DNA of 64,000 nucleotides from Bacilli bacterium (GCA_900754115.1 CAAEBM010000023.1:62001-126000), one strand, 5' to 3'. Positions 1-8,870 are shown, counted from the first letter of the stretch. Numbers and translations: made by a program. The notes: generated from the sequence alone by a model not told the origin.

Positions 1-169
1 GATGTTTTTTTATCTTCACTCAATAAGAAAATTAAGATGATATAAACTTACTTTTTCCTTCATGAAGACTATAAATATTTTTCGTCAATGGTGGGCAAAT
101 TTTCGTTCAACTAAATCATTAAAGAGAGTGACTGGTTCTATGATTTTGTAAATGGAGGAGGATAATTAT

Positions 170-1039
170 ATGATAAAAATAATTGATACATTTTCACAAA
201 TTGACTCTTTGTTTGATAATAAAACATTCAACTTGAAAACGTGGAAAAAGTATATCAATTCGATTTATGATCATGCTTCTAACATTTTCGAGAATGATTT
301 AAAAGAATATTTGAATAGTGGAAACTATGTTTATGAAAAAGATATTTTGCCAATTATCAATAATGTATATAATCATTCGTCATTAAAAACTTTACACGCT
401 TCTTTCATTAGTGTCACACAAAATTTAAATAAAAGAATAATGGATTGCTTTGAGCATGAAATAAATATTGATGTTGTCTTGTATGTGGGACTTTGTAATG
501 CAGCGGGATGGGTAACTAATATAAATGGGAAAGATGTAATACTATTGGGAATTGAAAAGATACTTGAACTAAATTGGTATGATGAAGATTCTATGCGTGG
601 ACTAATCTATCACGAATTAGGACATGTCTATCACAAACAATATGGAATATTTAATCAATGTAGTGATAACAGCAGTCAAAATTTTATTTGGCAATTATTC
701 AGTGAAGGGGTAGCAATGTATTTTGAACAAATTCTAGTTAATGACCTTAATTATTATCACCAAAATATAAATGGTTGGCTGAATTGGTGTGATACTCACT
801 TTCAACAAATATTAGCGGACTTTCAATCTGATTTGCCAAAGATGACAAGATTCAATCAAAAATATTTTGGAGATTGGGTAAACTATTGTGGGAAAGGAGA
901 TGTTGGATATTATCTTGGAACAAAGTTTGTTCAACATCTTTGTGGTAAATATAGTTTTGAATATTTAATTAAAATGAAAATTGATGACATTAGTCAAGAA
1001 TTTTTTAAATTTGCAAAAGAAAAATTGCAGATACCATGA
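170..1039 (+). CDS. putative HExxH zinc metallopeptidase
   Basis: The protein is 289 residues and soluble, with no signal peptide. It has a zinc-peptidase HELGH motif near residue 148 and a Glu about 30 residues further on (in SEGVAMYFEQ), the usual spacing for the third ligand of gluzincin peptidases. I do not recognise the exact family or substrate. An in-frame ATG lies upstream at 152, but the strong Shine-Dalgarno GGAGGAGG (154-161) overlaps that codon and sits 8 nt before the ATG at 170, so 170 is taken as the start. The gene stands alone and ends at a bidirectional terminator shared with the manganese operon. Confidence 0.7.
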   Translation: MIKIIDTFSQIDSLFDNKTFNLKTWKKYINSIYDHASNIFENDLKEYLNSGNYVYEKDILPIINNVYNHSSLKTLHASFISVTQNLNKRIMDCFEHEINIDVVLYVGLCNAAGWVTNINGKDVILLGIEKILELNWYDEDSMRGLIYHELGHVYHKQYGIFNQCSDNSSQNFIWQLFSEGVAMYFEQILVNDLNYYHQNINGWLNWCDTHFQQILADFQSDLPKMTRFNQKYFGDWVNYCGKGDVGYYLGTKFVQHLCGKYSFEYLIKMKIDDISQEFFKFAKEKLQIP

Positions 1040-1088
1040 TACAGATAAATTTTTATAAAGGTTTTAATAAAGTTACAAAATAAATTAA

Positions 1089-1118
1089 AAAAAGTATAGT
1101 TTTTACGCTATACTTTTT
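1089..1118. terminator. bidirectional rho-independent terminator
   Basis: An 11-bp perfect stem (1089-1099 with 1108-1118) encloses an 8-nt loop. Its A-rich left arm and T-rich right arm let it serve both the peptidase gene and the converging mntP transcript. Confidence 0.85.
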
Positions 1119-1121
1119 CAT

Positions 1122-1676
1122 TTAAAAAACTTGAAGATGTTCTAGTAATATTTTTATCCCCATTAAAATGAGAATGATTCCTCCAATTTTTTCAGCAGTT
1201 GTTTTAAATCGATTTCCAAAAGCATTGCCAATTTTGACACCAATAATGCAAAACACAAAAGTAATCGTTCCGATGATAGCAATTGCAAGCCATATCGATA
1301 TTTGTAAAAAAGAAAAGGTAATTCCCACTGCTAATGCATCAATACTTGTTGCAATAGCTAACAAAGTTAATGTTTTAAAAGAAAAAGATTGATTCACTTT
1401 TTCTTCTTCTGCTTCTCCTTTTAACATTTTAATACCCAATAAAACTAATAAAATAAATGCAATCCAATGGTCGACATCTTGAATTAAATGAGCAAATTGA
1501 CTACCAATAAAGTATCCAATTAAAGGCATTAACGCTTGGAAAACTCCAAAAAACAATCCCACCAAAAACGCTTTTTTCCAAGACATTTTGGGAATAGATA
1601 CACCTTTGCAAATAGAAACTGCAAAAGCATCCATTGATAAACCAATTGCAATGGTTATTAACTCCCAAACACTCAT
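1122..1676 (-). CDS. mntP: manganese efflux pump MntP
   Basis: This 184-residue, almost entirely hydrophobic protein has about six membrane segments. It matches the MntP (YebN) family: the N-terminal LSMDAFAVSICKG and the internal repeat ATSIDALAVGITFS each carry the conserved intramembrane Asp. MntP exports Mn(II) from the cytoplasm. It lies 34 bp downstream of a cation P-type ATPase on the same strand with no terminator visible between them. It is therefore probably on the same Mn-riboswitch-controlled transcript, which fits its known regulation in other bacteria. Confidence 0.93.
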   Translation of the reverse strand: MSVWELITIAIGLSMDAFAVSICKGVSIPKMSWKKAFLVGLFFGVFQALMPLIGYFIGSQFAHLIQDVDHWIAFILLVLLGIKMLKGEAEEEKVNQSFSFKTLTLLAIATSIDALAVGITFSFLQISIWLAIAIIGTITFVFCIIGVKIGNAFGNRFKTTAEKIGGIILILMGIKILLEHLQVF

Positions 1677-1710
1677 TTCGCCACTTCCCTTAACTCACAA
1701 TATGCACTTC

Positions 1711-4353
1711 TTAGTTCTTTTTTGATAATTTTCTTTGAAATAGTTTAATCAATTCAACAATTGGAATGATTAAAAAAGCAATTCCTATTGCAGAAATATA
1801 TTCTATAAAATTAATGTGTTTAAATCCAAAAGCAGTGGATAAAAATGGAACATAGATAACTAAAGTGGTTAAAACTAAAGCACCAATTGCAGATAACCAC
1901 AAAAACTTATTTTGTGTTTTAATTTGGAAAATAGACTTTCTTCTAGAACGTAAGTTAAAGGAGTGAAATATTTCTACTAGCGATAAAGTTAAAAACGCCA
2001 TGGTAATCCCATCTTCACTATTGACAAAAGCAAATTGTCTTGTATCTTCTCCTAAATAACAACCAAGTAAATAAGCAAAAACTGTTAACGCTGCAACAAT
2101 GAATCCTTGAACTAAAATATCGACCCACATATGGTCTGAAAAAATCCCTTCTTTCACTCCACGTGGTTGACGTTTCATAATCCCTTTTTCGCTTTCTTCC
2201 ATGCCTAATGCAATCGCTGGGAAACAGTCGGTTATCAAATTAATCCATAATAAATGAGCAGGTTTTAAAATAGTAAACCCAACTAATGTTGAAAAGAAAA
2301 TTGCTAAAACTTCAGCCATATTGGAAGATAGTAGAAATTGGATTGATTTTCGAATGTTATCATATACCCTTCTACCTTCTTCTACTGCAGAAACAATGGT
2401 AGCAAAGTTATCATCTGCTAAAACCATATCTGAAACATTTTTTGTAACATCGGTTCCAGTTATTCCCATTCCTACACCGATATCTGCATTTTTAATAGAA
2501 GGAGCATCATTGACACCATCTCCTGTCATCGCTGTGATTTTGCCAATTTTTTTCCATGCATTGACAATTCTAGCTTTATGTTCAGGTTGAACACGTGCAT
2601 AAACGGAATATTTTTCAATATTTTTTACTAATTCTTCATCCGATATTTCATTTAAATCTGCACCTGTAATCGCTTGACTATCATCAGTAATAATTCCCAA
2701 TTGTTTTGCAATAGCAATCGCCGTATCTTTATGGTCTCCCGTAATCATAATGGGACGTATGCCAGCTTCTTTACATTTTACAATGGCATCTTTGACTTCT
2801 TCACGAATGGGGTCAATCATGCCTGTTAGTCCAACATAGCATAAATCACATTCTAATTGATCAATTGTATATTCAGGTTCTTTTTGATATTCTTTGATTG
2901 CTGCACATAAGACTCTTAAGGCTTGATTAGCCATTTGATGATTTTCTTCTAATATTTGCTTTCTTAAATCATCGGTTAAGGGTTGTTCTTTTCCATCTTT
3001 CCATATTTTTGTACACTTTTTCAATACTTCATCAGGAGCACCTTTTGTAAACTGAATATAAATTCCTTCTTTTGTTTGATGAACAGTTGACATCATTTTT
3101 CGGTTGGAATCAAATGGAGCTTCTCCTGTTCTCACATATTGTTTTTTTAACGTTGGCTTATAAAGACCTAATGAATTCCCATAATTGACTAAGGCACATT
3201 CGGTAGGTTCTCCAACAACTTGATTTTTTTCATCTATTTCAGCATCTGTACACAAAGTCATCGTCAAAGCAAGAAGTTTTTCATCTTCTCCTGAATGTTG
3301 AACAACGGTCATTTTATTTTGAGTCAATGTTCCTGTTTTATCCGAACATATAATTTGTGTACAACCTAACGTTTCTACAGCAGTTAATTTACGAATAATA
3401 GCATTTCTTTTGGACATATTGGTAACACCAATACTTAATACAATCGTTACAACTGCGGCTAACCCTTCAGGAATAGCTGCTACAGCTAAACTGACTGCAA
3501 TCATAAAAGTAGATAAAACAGAATCAGTCGTAATTTTATCCACTCGTAATAAATCAATTGCAAAGATAACAATACAAATCCCTAATACTAAAAAACTAAG
3601 AATTTTACTTAATTGGTTCAATTTTTTTTGCAATGGGGTTGCTTCTTCTTTCGCTTGAGTTAAAGCTGAAGCAATTTTTCCCATTTCTGTATTCATTCCA
3701 GTAGCTACAACCACCGCTTTAGCACGCCCATATGCGATGTTACTACCCATATAAAGCATATTTTTACGATCTCCCAAGACAATATCTTTTTGTCCTTCTT
3801 GATCTAATTTTTCTGATTGTTTGGTAACAGGAACAGACTCACCTGTCAAAGCTGCTTCTTCTACTTTTAAACTTGCACATTCAATAATCCGAGCATCAGC
3901 AGGAATTGCATCACCAGCTTCTAATAAGATAATGTCTCCTGGGACTAATTCTTCACTATTTAAAACAACCATTTGCCCATTTCTTAAAACTTTCGTTGTA
4001 GCTTTAGACATTTCTTGTAAAGCTTCAATTGCTTTTTCAGCTTTGCTTTCTTGGACTACTCCTAAAATTGCATTGATAATGACAACAGCCATAATGATAA
4101 TGACATCTGCAAAAGATTCATGTGCATAAATAGAAGTAATTAAAGATATAATTGCCGCAACAATTAAAATAATAACCATGGGGTCAGTCAATTCTAATAA
4201 GAAACGAATTATCCATGGAGTCTTTTTTCCTTCTGCTAATTTATTTTTTCCATGAGTTTGTAAACGTTGCTGTGCATCCTCTGTACTTAATCCATTTTCA
4301 GATGTTTGATTTTCCTTTAAAACCTCTTCAACATTCTGCAAATATTCTTTCAT
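1711..4353 (-). CDS. P2-type cation-transporting ATPase (Ca/Mn)
   Basis: This 880-residue P-type ATPase has full length and layout. It has an N-terminal cation_ATPase_N segment, TGES (170-173) in the actuator domain, PEGL (295-298) in M4, the phosphorylated Asp338 in DKTGTLT, the hinge GDGVNDAP, and M6 with N and D in WINLITDCFPA. This is the bacterial Ca2+-ATPase-like (P2A) pattern. Relatives in lactic bacteria (YoaB) act on Mn, and the Mn riboswitch directly upstream argues for manganese export here, though Ca2+ cannot be excluded. The start is set by GGAGGAA, 7 nt before the ATG. Confidence 0.92.
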   Translation of the reverse strand: MKEYLQNVEEVLKENQTSENGLSTEDAQQRLQTHGKNKLAEGKKTPWIIRFLLELTDPMVIILIVAAIISLITSIYAHESFADVIIIMAVVIINAILGVVQESKAEKAIEALQEMSKATTKVLRNGQMVVLNSEELVPGDIILLEAGDAIPADARIIECASLKVEEAALTGESVPVTKQSEKLDQEGQKDIVLGDRKNMLYMGSNIAYGRAKAVVVATGMNTEMGKIASALTQAKEEATPLQKKLNQLSKILSFLVLGICIVIFAIDLLRVDKITTDSVLSTFMIAVSLAVAAIPEGLAAVVTIVLSIGVTNMSKRNAIIRKLTAVETLGCTQIICSDKTGTLTQNKMTVVQHSGEDEKLLALTMTLCTDAEIDEKNQVVGEPTECALVNYGNSLGLYKPTLKKQYVRTGEAPFDSNRKMMSTVHQTKEGIYIQFTKGAPDEVLKKCTKIWKDGKEQPLTDDLRKQILEENHQMANQALRVLCAAIKEYQKEPEYTIDQLECDLCYVGLTGMIDPIREEVKDAIVKCKEAGIRPIMITGDHKDTAIAIAKQLGIITDDSQAITGADLNEISDEELVKNIEKYSVYARVQPEHKARIVNAWKKIGKITAMTGDGVNDAPSIKNADIGVGMGITGTDVTKNVSDMVLADDNFATIVSAVEEGRRVYDNIRKSIQFLLSSNMAEVLAIFFSTLVGFTILKPAHLLWINLITDCFPAIALGMEESEKGIMKRQPRGVKEGIFSDHMWVDILVQGFIVAALTVFAYLLGCYLGEDTRQFAFVNSEDGITMAFLTLSLVEIFHSFNLRSRRKSIFQIKTQNKFLWLSAIGALVLTTLVIYVPFLSTAFGFKHINFIEYISAIGIAFLIIPIVELIKLFQRKLSKKN

Positions 4354-4369
4354 TTTTTTCTTCCTCCAT

Positions 4370-4436
4370 AAAAAAAATCAGATATAACACATTTACTATA
4401 CCTGAAAAATGATTTTTTATTCACGATCATGTATAG
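4370..4436 (-). promoter_or_regulatory. riboswitch expression platform: terminator/antiterminator
   Basis: On the minus strand, TCAGGTATA (4405-4397) pairs with TATATCTGA (4386-4378), with one G-U, and is followed by eight U (4377-4370). This intrinsic terminator ends a few bases before the ATPase Shine-Dalgarno. The competing helix is CTATAC (4436-4431), at the 3' edge of the aptamer, with GTATAG (4401-4396), which would destroy the 5' arm of the terminator. This gives a simple transcriptional ON switch. The pairing is visible; the switching direction is inferred from the family. Confidence 0.75.
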
Positions 4437-4437
4437 C

Positions 4438-4553
4438 AAAAAGTGCCATGCATGAGTCTCATTATTTAAGACAAGCCAGATTGATTTAGAATCAAACAGG
4501 ATGTTGACTTTGTCACGTAGGAATACGCCAATTACTCCCTCACGATTAAATAC
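4438..4553 (-). promoter_or_regulatory. yybP-ykoY manganese riboswitch aptamer
   Basis: Read on the minus strand, the leader holds the family's conserved blocks in order: GGGAGTAAT (4539-4531), GTCAACAT (4508-4501) and GAGACTCATGC (4460-4450), separated by paired segments. The yybP-ykoY class binds Mn2+ and controls MntP, P-type ATPases and other Mn-export genes. The two genes downstream are exactly these types. I identified it by motif and context, without a covariance search. Confidence 0.88.
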
Positions 4554-4559
4554 GGATTT

Positions 4560-4588
4560 ATTCTAATATAAATCAATTAAAAAGTCAA
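4560..4588 (-). promoter_or_regulatory. sigma-A type promoter of the Mn operon
   Basis: On the minus strand, TTGACT (4588-4583), a 17-nt spacer and TAGAAT (4565-4560) place the transcription start near 4553, just upstream of the riboswitch aptamer. Confidence 0.75.
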
Positions 4589-4596
4589 ATTTAACT

Positions 4597-5142
4597 TTAA
4601 ATTAAAATTTTATTATTTTTTGTAAAATAAAATTGTAATGCGCATAACGATTTGGCATCTTTTAATTGGTTCGTCTCAATCAATTGAAAAACTTCTTTTA
4701 AGTTCATTTCTAAAACTTCTACACTTTCATTTTCATCGAGATGTTGTTGCGTTTTTATTAAATCTTTTGCTACATAAAGATAAATGATTTCATCTGTATA
4801 AGCACAACTAGGATACATCATTCCAATTAATTCTATTTGATTTGCTCTGTAACCTGTTTCTTCTTCTAACTCTCTTTTTGCTGCATCTAAAGGTTCTTCA
4901 TTTTGATCTACTTTTCCTGCAGGTAATTCATAAAGAATTTCATCATATGGATAACGAAATTGCTTTTCCATTAAAATATTTCCATTGGGTAAAAAAGCTA
5001 AAATGCAACTCGCTTTGCAATGGCGGATTAATTCTCTAGTAGAAGTCTTTCCATTCGGTAGTAAAACGGTATCACGATAAACATCAATAATTTTTCCTTT
5101 ATAAATGGAAGTGGAAGACAATTTCTTTTCTTTTAAATTCAT
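4597..5142 (-). CDS. nudF: NUDIX hydrolase, ADP-ribose pyrophosphatase type
   Basis: This 181-residue protein carries a complete Nudix box: G, five residues, E, seven residues, then RELEEETGY. The N-terminal beta-sheet region with VYRDTVLLPNGK and the GKVDQNE stretch resembles ADP-ribose pyrophosphatase (NudF/YqkG), which cleaves ADP-ribose to AMP and ribose 5-phosphate. An AAGGAG site precedes the ATG. It is monocistronic, with the divergent flavodiiron gene upstream. Family assignment is firm; substrate is inferred. Confidence 0.85.
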   Translation of the reverse strand: MNLKEKKLSSTSIYKGKIIDVYRDTVLLPNGKTSTRELIRHCKASCILAFLPNGNILMEKQFRYPYDEILYELPAGKVDQNEEPLDAAKRELEEETGYRANQIELIGMMYPSCAYTDEIIYLYVAKDLIKTQQHLDENESVEVLEMNLKEVFQLIETNQLKDAKSLCALQFYFTKNNKILI

Positions 5143-5259
5143 AATTTTTCTCCTTTTTACTTCTTTTATTTTATCTTATTCAATTCTAAAAAGGAATATC
5201 TCTTGTAAGAAAAATTGTTTTCTTGTACAATAAAATTGGTAAACAAAGGAGGTAAGTTT

Positions 5260-7101
5260 ATGCATAATGTTTTACCCGTTCAACAAGATTTATATTATAT
5301 CGGTGTCAGTGACCGACGTTTATCTTTATTTGAAAATATTTATCCCATTCCTAGAGGCGTTTCCTATAACTCTTATTTGCTAATTGATGATAAAACCGTA
5401 TTGTTTGATACTGTTGAAAAGACTCATTCTCATCAATTTTTAGAAAATATTCGCTTTGTTTTAAAAAATCGAAATTTGGATTACGTAGTGGTGCATCACA
5501 TGGAACCAGATCATAGTTCTACTTTACTAGAAATTATGCATCATTATCCTCAAGTAAAAATCATTTGCAATGAAAAAACTTGTCAAATGCTTCGTCAATA
5601 TTTTGATATTGATTTCAAAGATCAAATCGTTTTAGTAAAAGAAAATGACACACTTTCTTTTGGAAAGCATCAACTCACTTTTGTTATGGCGCCAATGGTT
5701 CATTGGCCAGAAGTCATGGTTTCTTATGATGCAACAACAAAAACGCTATTTTCTGCTGATGCTTTTGGAACATTTGGTGCGTTAAGTGGAAATCTTTTTG
5801 CAGATGAAGTTTCTTTTGAAAAAGAATGGTTAGACGATGCACGAAGATATTATACTAATATTGTTGGCAAATATGGAAATCAAGTACAAGCCTTATTAAA
5901 GAAAAGTTCTACTTTAGAAATTGAAATGATTTGTCCATTGCATGGACCCATTTGGAGAAAAAATTTAAATTGGTTTATAGATAAATATTTAAAATGGGCT
6001 ACTTATACCCCTGAAGAAAAAAAAGTTTTAATTGTTTATGGCTCAATTTATGGCAACACAGAAAATGCTGCAACTATTTTGTCTTCTAAATTGGCACAAA
6101 AAGGACTACAATCTATTGCAATGTATGATGTATCGGTAACTGATCCCTCTTATTTAGTTGCTGAAGCATTCAAATGTAGTCATATTGTATTTGCTTCTTC
6201 AACTTACAATGCGGGCATTTTTTCGCCAATGGAAAATTTAATTTTAGATTTATGTGCGCATAATTTACAAAATCGAACTGTTGCTTTCATTGAAAATGGT
6301 TCATGGGCACCAACTGCAAAAACATTGATGACTGCTCTTTTATCAAAAATGCAAAATATAACCATTCTAAATGAATCTTTAACAATTTTATCTTCTTTGA
6401 AAAAAGAACAAGAAAACGATATTGAGATATTAGCCAAGGCTATAGTTGAATCAATGCAAACAAAAAATGAAACTGAAAACAATCCAGCAATGATTGATAA
6501 AAACGCAATGTTTAAATTATCTTATGGGCTTTTTGTTTTAACAGCAAAAGAAAATAACAAACACAATGGTTGTATTATCAACACTGTAATGCAAATTACG
6601 GATAATCCTAAAAAAGTAGCGATTGCCGTTAACAAAGTTAATTATACCCATGATATGGTCATGCACACCAAAAAGTTTAATGTTTCCATTTTAACGACAG
6701 AAACTCCATTTAAATTGTTCCAACATTTTGGATTTCAAAGTGGTAGAGAAGTCAATAAATTTGAAAACTTTTCAGCAATTGAACATAGCAAGAATGGATT
6801 AATTTATATAACCGAAAACACCAATGCCTATTTATCTTGTGATGTTTTAGAAACAATTGACTGTGGAAGTCACACCTTATTTATTGCTGAAGTAACAGAA
6901 GCACATCAATTATCTAATCTGCCTTCTTGCACGTATCAATATTATTTTGATCACATCAAACCTTCCTTAAAAATGCCAGAAAAGAAAAAAGGATGGGTTT
7001 GTAAAATTTGTGGCTATGTTTATGAAGGAGAGGAATTACCTGCTGATTTTATTTGTCCTTTATGTAAACATGGAGCAGAAGATTTTGAAAGAATAGAATA
7101 A
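5260..7101 (+). CDS. flavodiiron protein fused to flavin reductase-like and rubredoxin domains
   Basis: The protein has 613 residues and four modules. The beta-lactamase-like diiron domain carries the ligands H80, E82, D84 and H85 in HMEPDH. A flavodoxin domain (about 258-390) begins YGSIYGNTENAA. A flavin-reductase-like FMN-binding domain spans about 405-565, and a C-terminal rubredoxin has CKICGY and CPLC. Flavodiiron proteins reduce O2 to water or NO to N2O in anaerobes. The fused electron-transfer modules suggest it takes electrons through its own rubredoxin. The start at 5260 is chosen because AAAGGAGGT (5246-5253) precedes it; the longer frame to 5215 is unsupported. Confidence 0.92.
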   Translation: MHNVLPVQQDLYYIGVSDRRLSLFENIYPIPRGVSYNSYLLIDDKTVLFDTVEKTHSHQFLENIRFVLKNRNLDYVVVHHMEPDHSSTLLEIMHHYPQVKIICNEKTCQMLRQYFDIDFKDQIVLVKENDTLSFGKHQLTFVMAPMVHWPEVMVSYDATTKTLFSADAFGTFGALSGNLFADEVSFEKEWLDDARRYYTNIVGKYGNQVQALLKKSSTLEIEMICPLHGPIWRKNLNWFIDKYLKWATYTPEEKKVLIVYGSIYGNTENAATILSSKLAQKGLQSIAMYDVSVTDPSYLVAEAFKCSHIVFASSTYNAGIFSPMENLILDLCAHNLQNRTVAFIENGSWAPTAKTLMTALLSKMQNITILNESLTILSSLKKEQENDIEILAKAIVESMQTKNETENNPAMIDKNAMFKLSYGLFVLTAKENNKHNGCIINTVMQITDNPKKVAIAVNKVNYTHDMVMHTKKFNVSILTTETPFKLFQHFGFQSGREVNKFENFSAIEHSKNGLIYITENTNAYLSCDVLETIDCGSHTLFIAEVTEAHQLSNLPSCTYQYYFDHIKPSLKMPEKKKGWVCKICGYVYEGEELPADFICPLCKHGAEDFERIE

Positions 7102-7114
7102 AGGAGGGAAAAAA

Positions 7115-7276
7115 ATGAAATACGTTTGTCAAGTTTGTGGTTATGTTTATGATGAAGATTTAGGTGAACCAGAACACGGCATTGCACCAGGAACAAAATT
7201 TGAAGATTTACCTGATGATTATACTTGCCCACTTTGTATGGTTGGCAAAGATCAATTTGCAAAAAGTGAAGAATAA
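7115..7276 (+). CDS. rubredoxin
   Basis: This 53-residue protein has the two rubredoxin iron sites CQVCGY and CPLCMVG, with the typical GIAPGTKFEDLPDDY between them. It starts 13 bp after the flavodiiron gene behind an AAGGAGGG site, so the two are co-transcribed and it is the likely electron donor to its neighbour. It is short enough to be missed by automated length cut-offs. A strong terminator follows at once. Confidence 0.95.
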   Translation: MKYVCQVCGYVYDEDLGEPEHGIAPGTKFEDLPDDYTCPLCMVGKDQFAKSEE

Positions 7277-7302
7277 AAAAAACGCTGAAATGGCGTTTTT
7301 TT
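7277..7302. terminator. rho-independent terminator
   Basis: AAAAAACGC pairs with GCGTTTTTT around a 7-nt loop (7286-7292), followed by T residues. It ends the flavodiiron-rubredoxin transcript and, by symmetry, can serve the converging ZIP gene. Confidence 0.85.
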
Positions 7303-8110
7303 ATAAAGTCAATAAAACAACTCCTACAACAATTCCTATAATTAAAAAGAAGGAAAGATAGGGTGAGTTTGATAAACTATAAGCTTGTGGAAGTAATTCT
7401 TTAAACACAACATATAAGATGGCAGCAATAGAAATTGCAATAACAATTAATAAAGCAATTTGGCTCAGTCCTCCAAAATAATATCCTAACAAAGAACCAA
7501 AAATCATCGGAAGGCTACTTAGAAAGGAAAGAAAGAAAATTGTTCTTTTTTTCATATTAGCTTGTAAAAAAGGACTAGCTAACGATAAACCAACAATAAT
7601 ATTATGTAATCCAATTAAAATAGCAAAAGTATAACCGCTCATCTCTTTTAAAGAATAAGTCACTCCTAAAGAAATTCCTTCGGGAAAATTATGAATACAC
7701 ATTGCGATAAATAAGATAAATCCCGCACTCATGAAATTTTTTCCTTCTTGTATGGAATCAACAAATTGTTGTGCATGAACACGGTCATGACAGACATGGT
7801 GTTTTTCATCCACATGACACTCTCCTTTATGGGAGCAATGATCTATGGATTGATGCAATAAAAAGATAAGCAGATAAACTATAAGAATAATTCCTATACC
7901 AATATAAAGTCCTGCTTGTATGGATTCATTTAATTCTATCAACTCATTCAATAAATCCACAAAAACGATACTTAACATACTTCCTGAAGCAAATGCCAAT
8001 AAAAAACTAGTTATTTTTTTATTTTCTTTTTGAAGAATAATTGCCAAAAGAGTTCCAAATAAAGTAAATAATGTTCCACAAATAAAAGTTATCAGCAATA
8101 TTTTAAGCAT
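7301..8110 (-). CDS. ZIP family metal transporter
   Basis: This 269-residue protein has about eight membrane segments. TM4 carries HNFPEGISLG, the ZIP metal-site signature, and TM5 carries GLHNIIVG in the place of the usual HEIPHE. A His/Cys/Asp-rich cytoplasmic loop near residues 90-115 resembles metal-sensing loops of ZIPs. These proteins import Zn2+, and some import Fe2+ or Mn2+. The altered TM5 site may change metal preference. An AAAGGAGGG site precedes the ATG. Confidence 0.88.
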   Translation of the reverse strand: MLKILLITFICGTLFTLFGTLLAIILQKENKKITSFLLAFASGSMLSIVFVDLLNELIELNESIQAGLYIGIGIILIVYLLIFLLHQSIDHCSHKGECHVDEKHHVCHDRVHAQQFVDSIQEGKNFMSAGFILFIAMCIHNFPEGISLGVTYSLKEMSGYTFAILIGLHNIIVGLSLASPFLQANMKKRTIFFLSFLSSLPMIFGSLLGYYFGGLSQIALLIVIAISIAAILYVVFKELLPQAYSLSNSPYLSFFLIIGIVVGVVLLTL

Positions 8111-8191
8111 ATTTTTCCCTCCTTTGCCAAAATATAGTATACAACAAAAAAAATATTTTGTTTAAACTTTTTATTTTTTTTCTCTTTCCTC

Positions 8192-8220
8192 TTGAATACT
8201 TAAAATATTTATGTTATCAT
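8192..8220 (+). promoter_or_regulatory. promoter of the tRNA cluster
   Basis: TTGAAT (8192-8197), a 17-nt spacer and TATCAT (8215-8220) lie about 40 nt before the first tRNA. The four tRNAs follow at short spacing with one terminator, as a single transcript. Confidence 0.65.
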
Positions 8221-8258
8221 ATACAAGCGCTATGTAACTTGAATAGTTATGTATCGTT

Positions 8259-8334
8259 GCCTTGTTAGCTCAATCGGTAGAGCAACCGGCTGTTAACCGG
8301 TAGGTCGTGGGTTCAAGTCCCTCACAAGGCGCCA
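8259..8334 (+). tRNA. tRNA-Asn (GTT)
   Basis: This is a 76-nt cloverleaf with acceptor GCCTTGT/ACAAGGC, anticodon GTT in loop CTGTTAA, T-loop TTCAAGT and an encoded CCA. Confidence 0.97.
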
Positions 8335-8336
8335 GT

Positions 8337-8413
8337 GGCCTGTTGGAGAAGTGGCTTAACTCACATGCCTTTCACGCATGCATTCACGGGTTCGAATCCC
8401 GTACAGGTCACCA
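8337..8413 (+). tRNA. tRNA-Glu (TTC)
   Basis: The gene is 77 nt with CCA encoded. Acceptor GGCCTGT pairs with ACAGGTC (one G-U). Anticodon TTC lies in loop CTTTCAC and the T-loop is TTCGAAT. Confidence 0.96.
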
Positions 8414-8419
8414 TTTTTT

Positions 8420-8495
<76 letters not shown>

Positions 8496-8507
8496 TTTTT
8501 TTATTTT

Positions 8508-8591
8508 GCGCCTGTGGCGGAATTGGCAGACGCACCAGACTTAGGATCTGGCGCCTTGTGCGTGGGGGTTCAAGTCCCTTCAGGCGCACCA
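8508..8591 (+). tRNA. tRNA-Leu (TAG)
   Basis: The gene is 84 nt and class II, with a long variable arm and encoded CCA. Acceptor GCGCCTG pairs with CAGGCGC, and the anticodon TAG lies in loop CTTAGGA. Confidence 0.97.
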
Positions 8592-8602
8592 AAGCAGTAT
8601 TT

Positions 8603-8625
8603 AAGCCCTAAATTAGGGCTTTTTT
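8603..8625 (+). terminator. terminator of the tRNA cluster
   Basis: AAGCCCTA (8603-8610) pairs with TAGGGCTT (8614-8621) and is followed by a T run. Confidence 0.85.
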
Positions 8626-8808
8626 AGTTGTTTGGAGTTGTTCAAAAATGGTGTAAAATAAGAAGATTTCTTTCCCTTTTCTCGTTTGAACTTGAACAAA
8701 CATTTTTCATTTTTCCTTTCTGTATCTATTAGTTTTTTTTTAAACAGATTTTTACCTGATTAAATCTTTCTCTTAACTATTTTTTTATGACATACATATA
8801 ATAAAAAT

Positions 8809-8870
8809 GGTTCTAGTAGATAGAATCTACTCAGCCCTAGATATCAGATGCTAGGGTACTTTTTTTATTT
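8809..8870 (+). ncRNA. candidate small RNA with own promoter and terminator
   Basis: A TATAAT box (8797-8802), with TTAACT 18 nt upstream, predicts a start near 8809. The RNA would fold into two tight hairpins, AGTAGAT/ATCTACT with a 3-nt loop and CCCTAG (8835-8840)/CTAGGG (8851-8856), then a T run: a compact RNA of about 60 nt with a complete transcription unit and no protein-coding content. No target is evident. The 8630-8790 stretch before it shows nothing recognisable. The prediction rests on sequence only. Confidence 0.45.

Noticed and set aside
41..151. An open stretch of about 36 codons ending just before the zinc-peptidase start, reading like the basic C-terminus of a membrane transporter (RQWWANFRSTKSLKR).
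   Set aside because: It has no start codon or binding site within the window and a stop just upstream. It may be the decayed tail of a gene, but this cannot be supported.
2321..2590. Antisense frames inside the P-type ATPase, feoB and other long genes.
   Set aside because: They are mirror frames of well-identified genes and lack binding sites or recognisable products.
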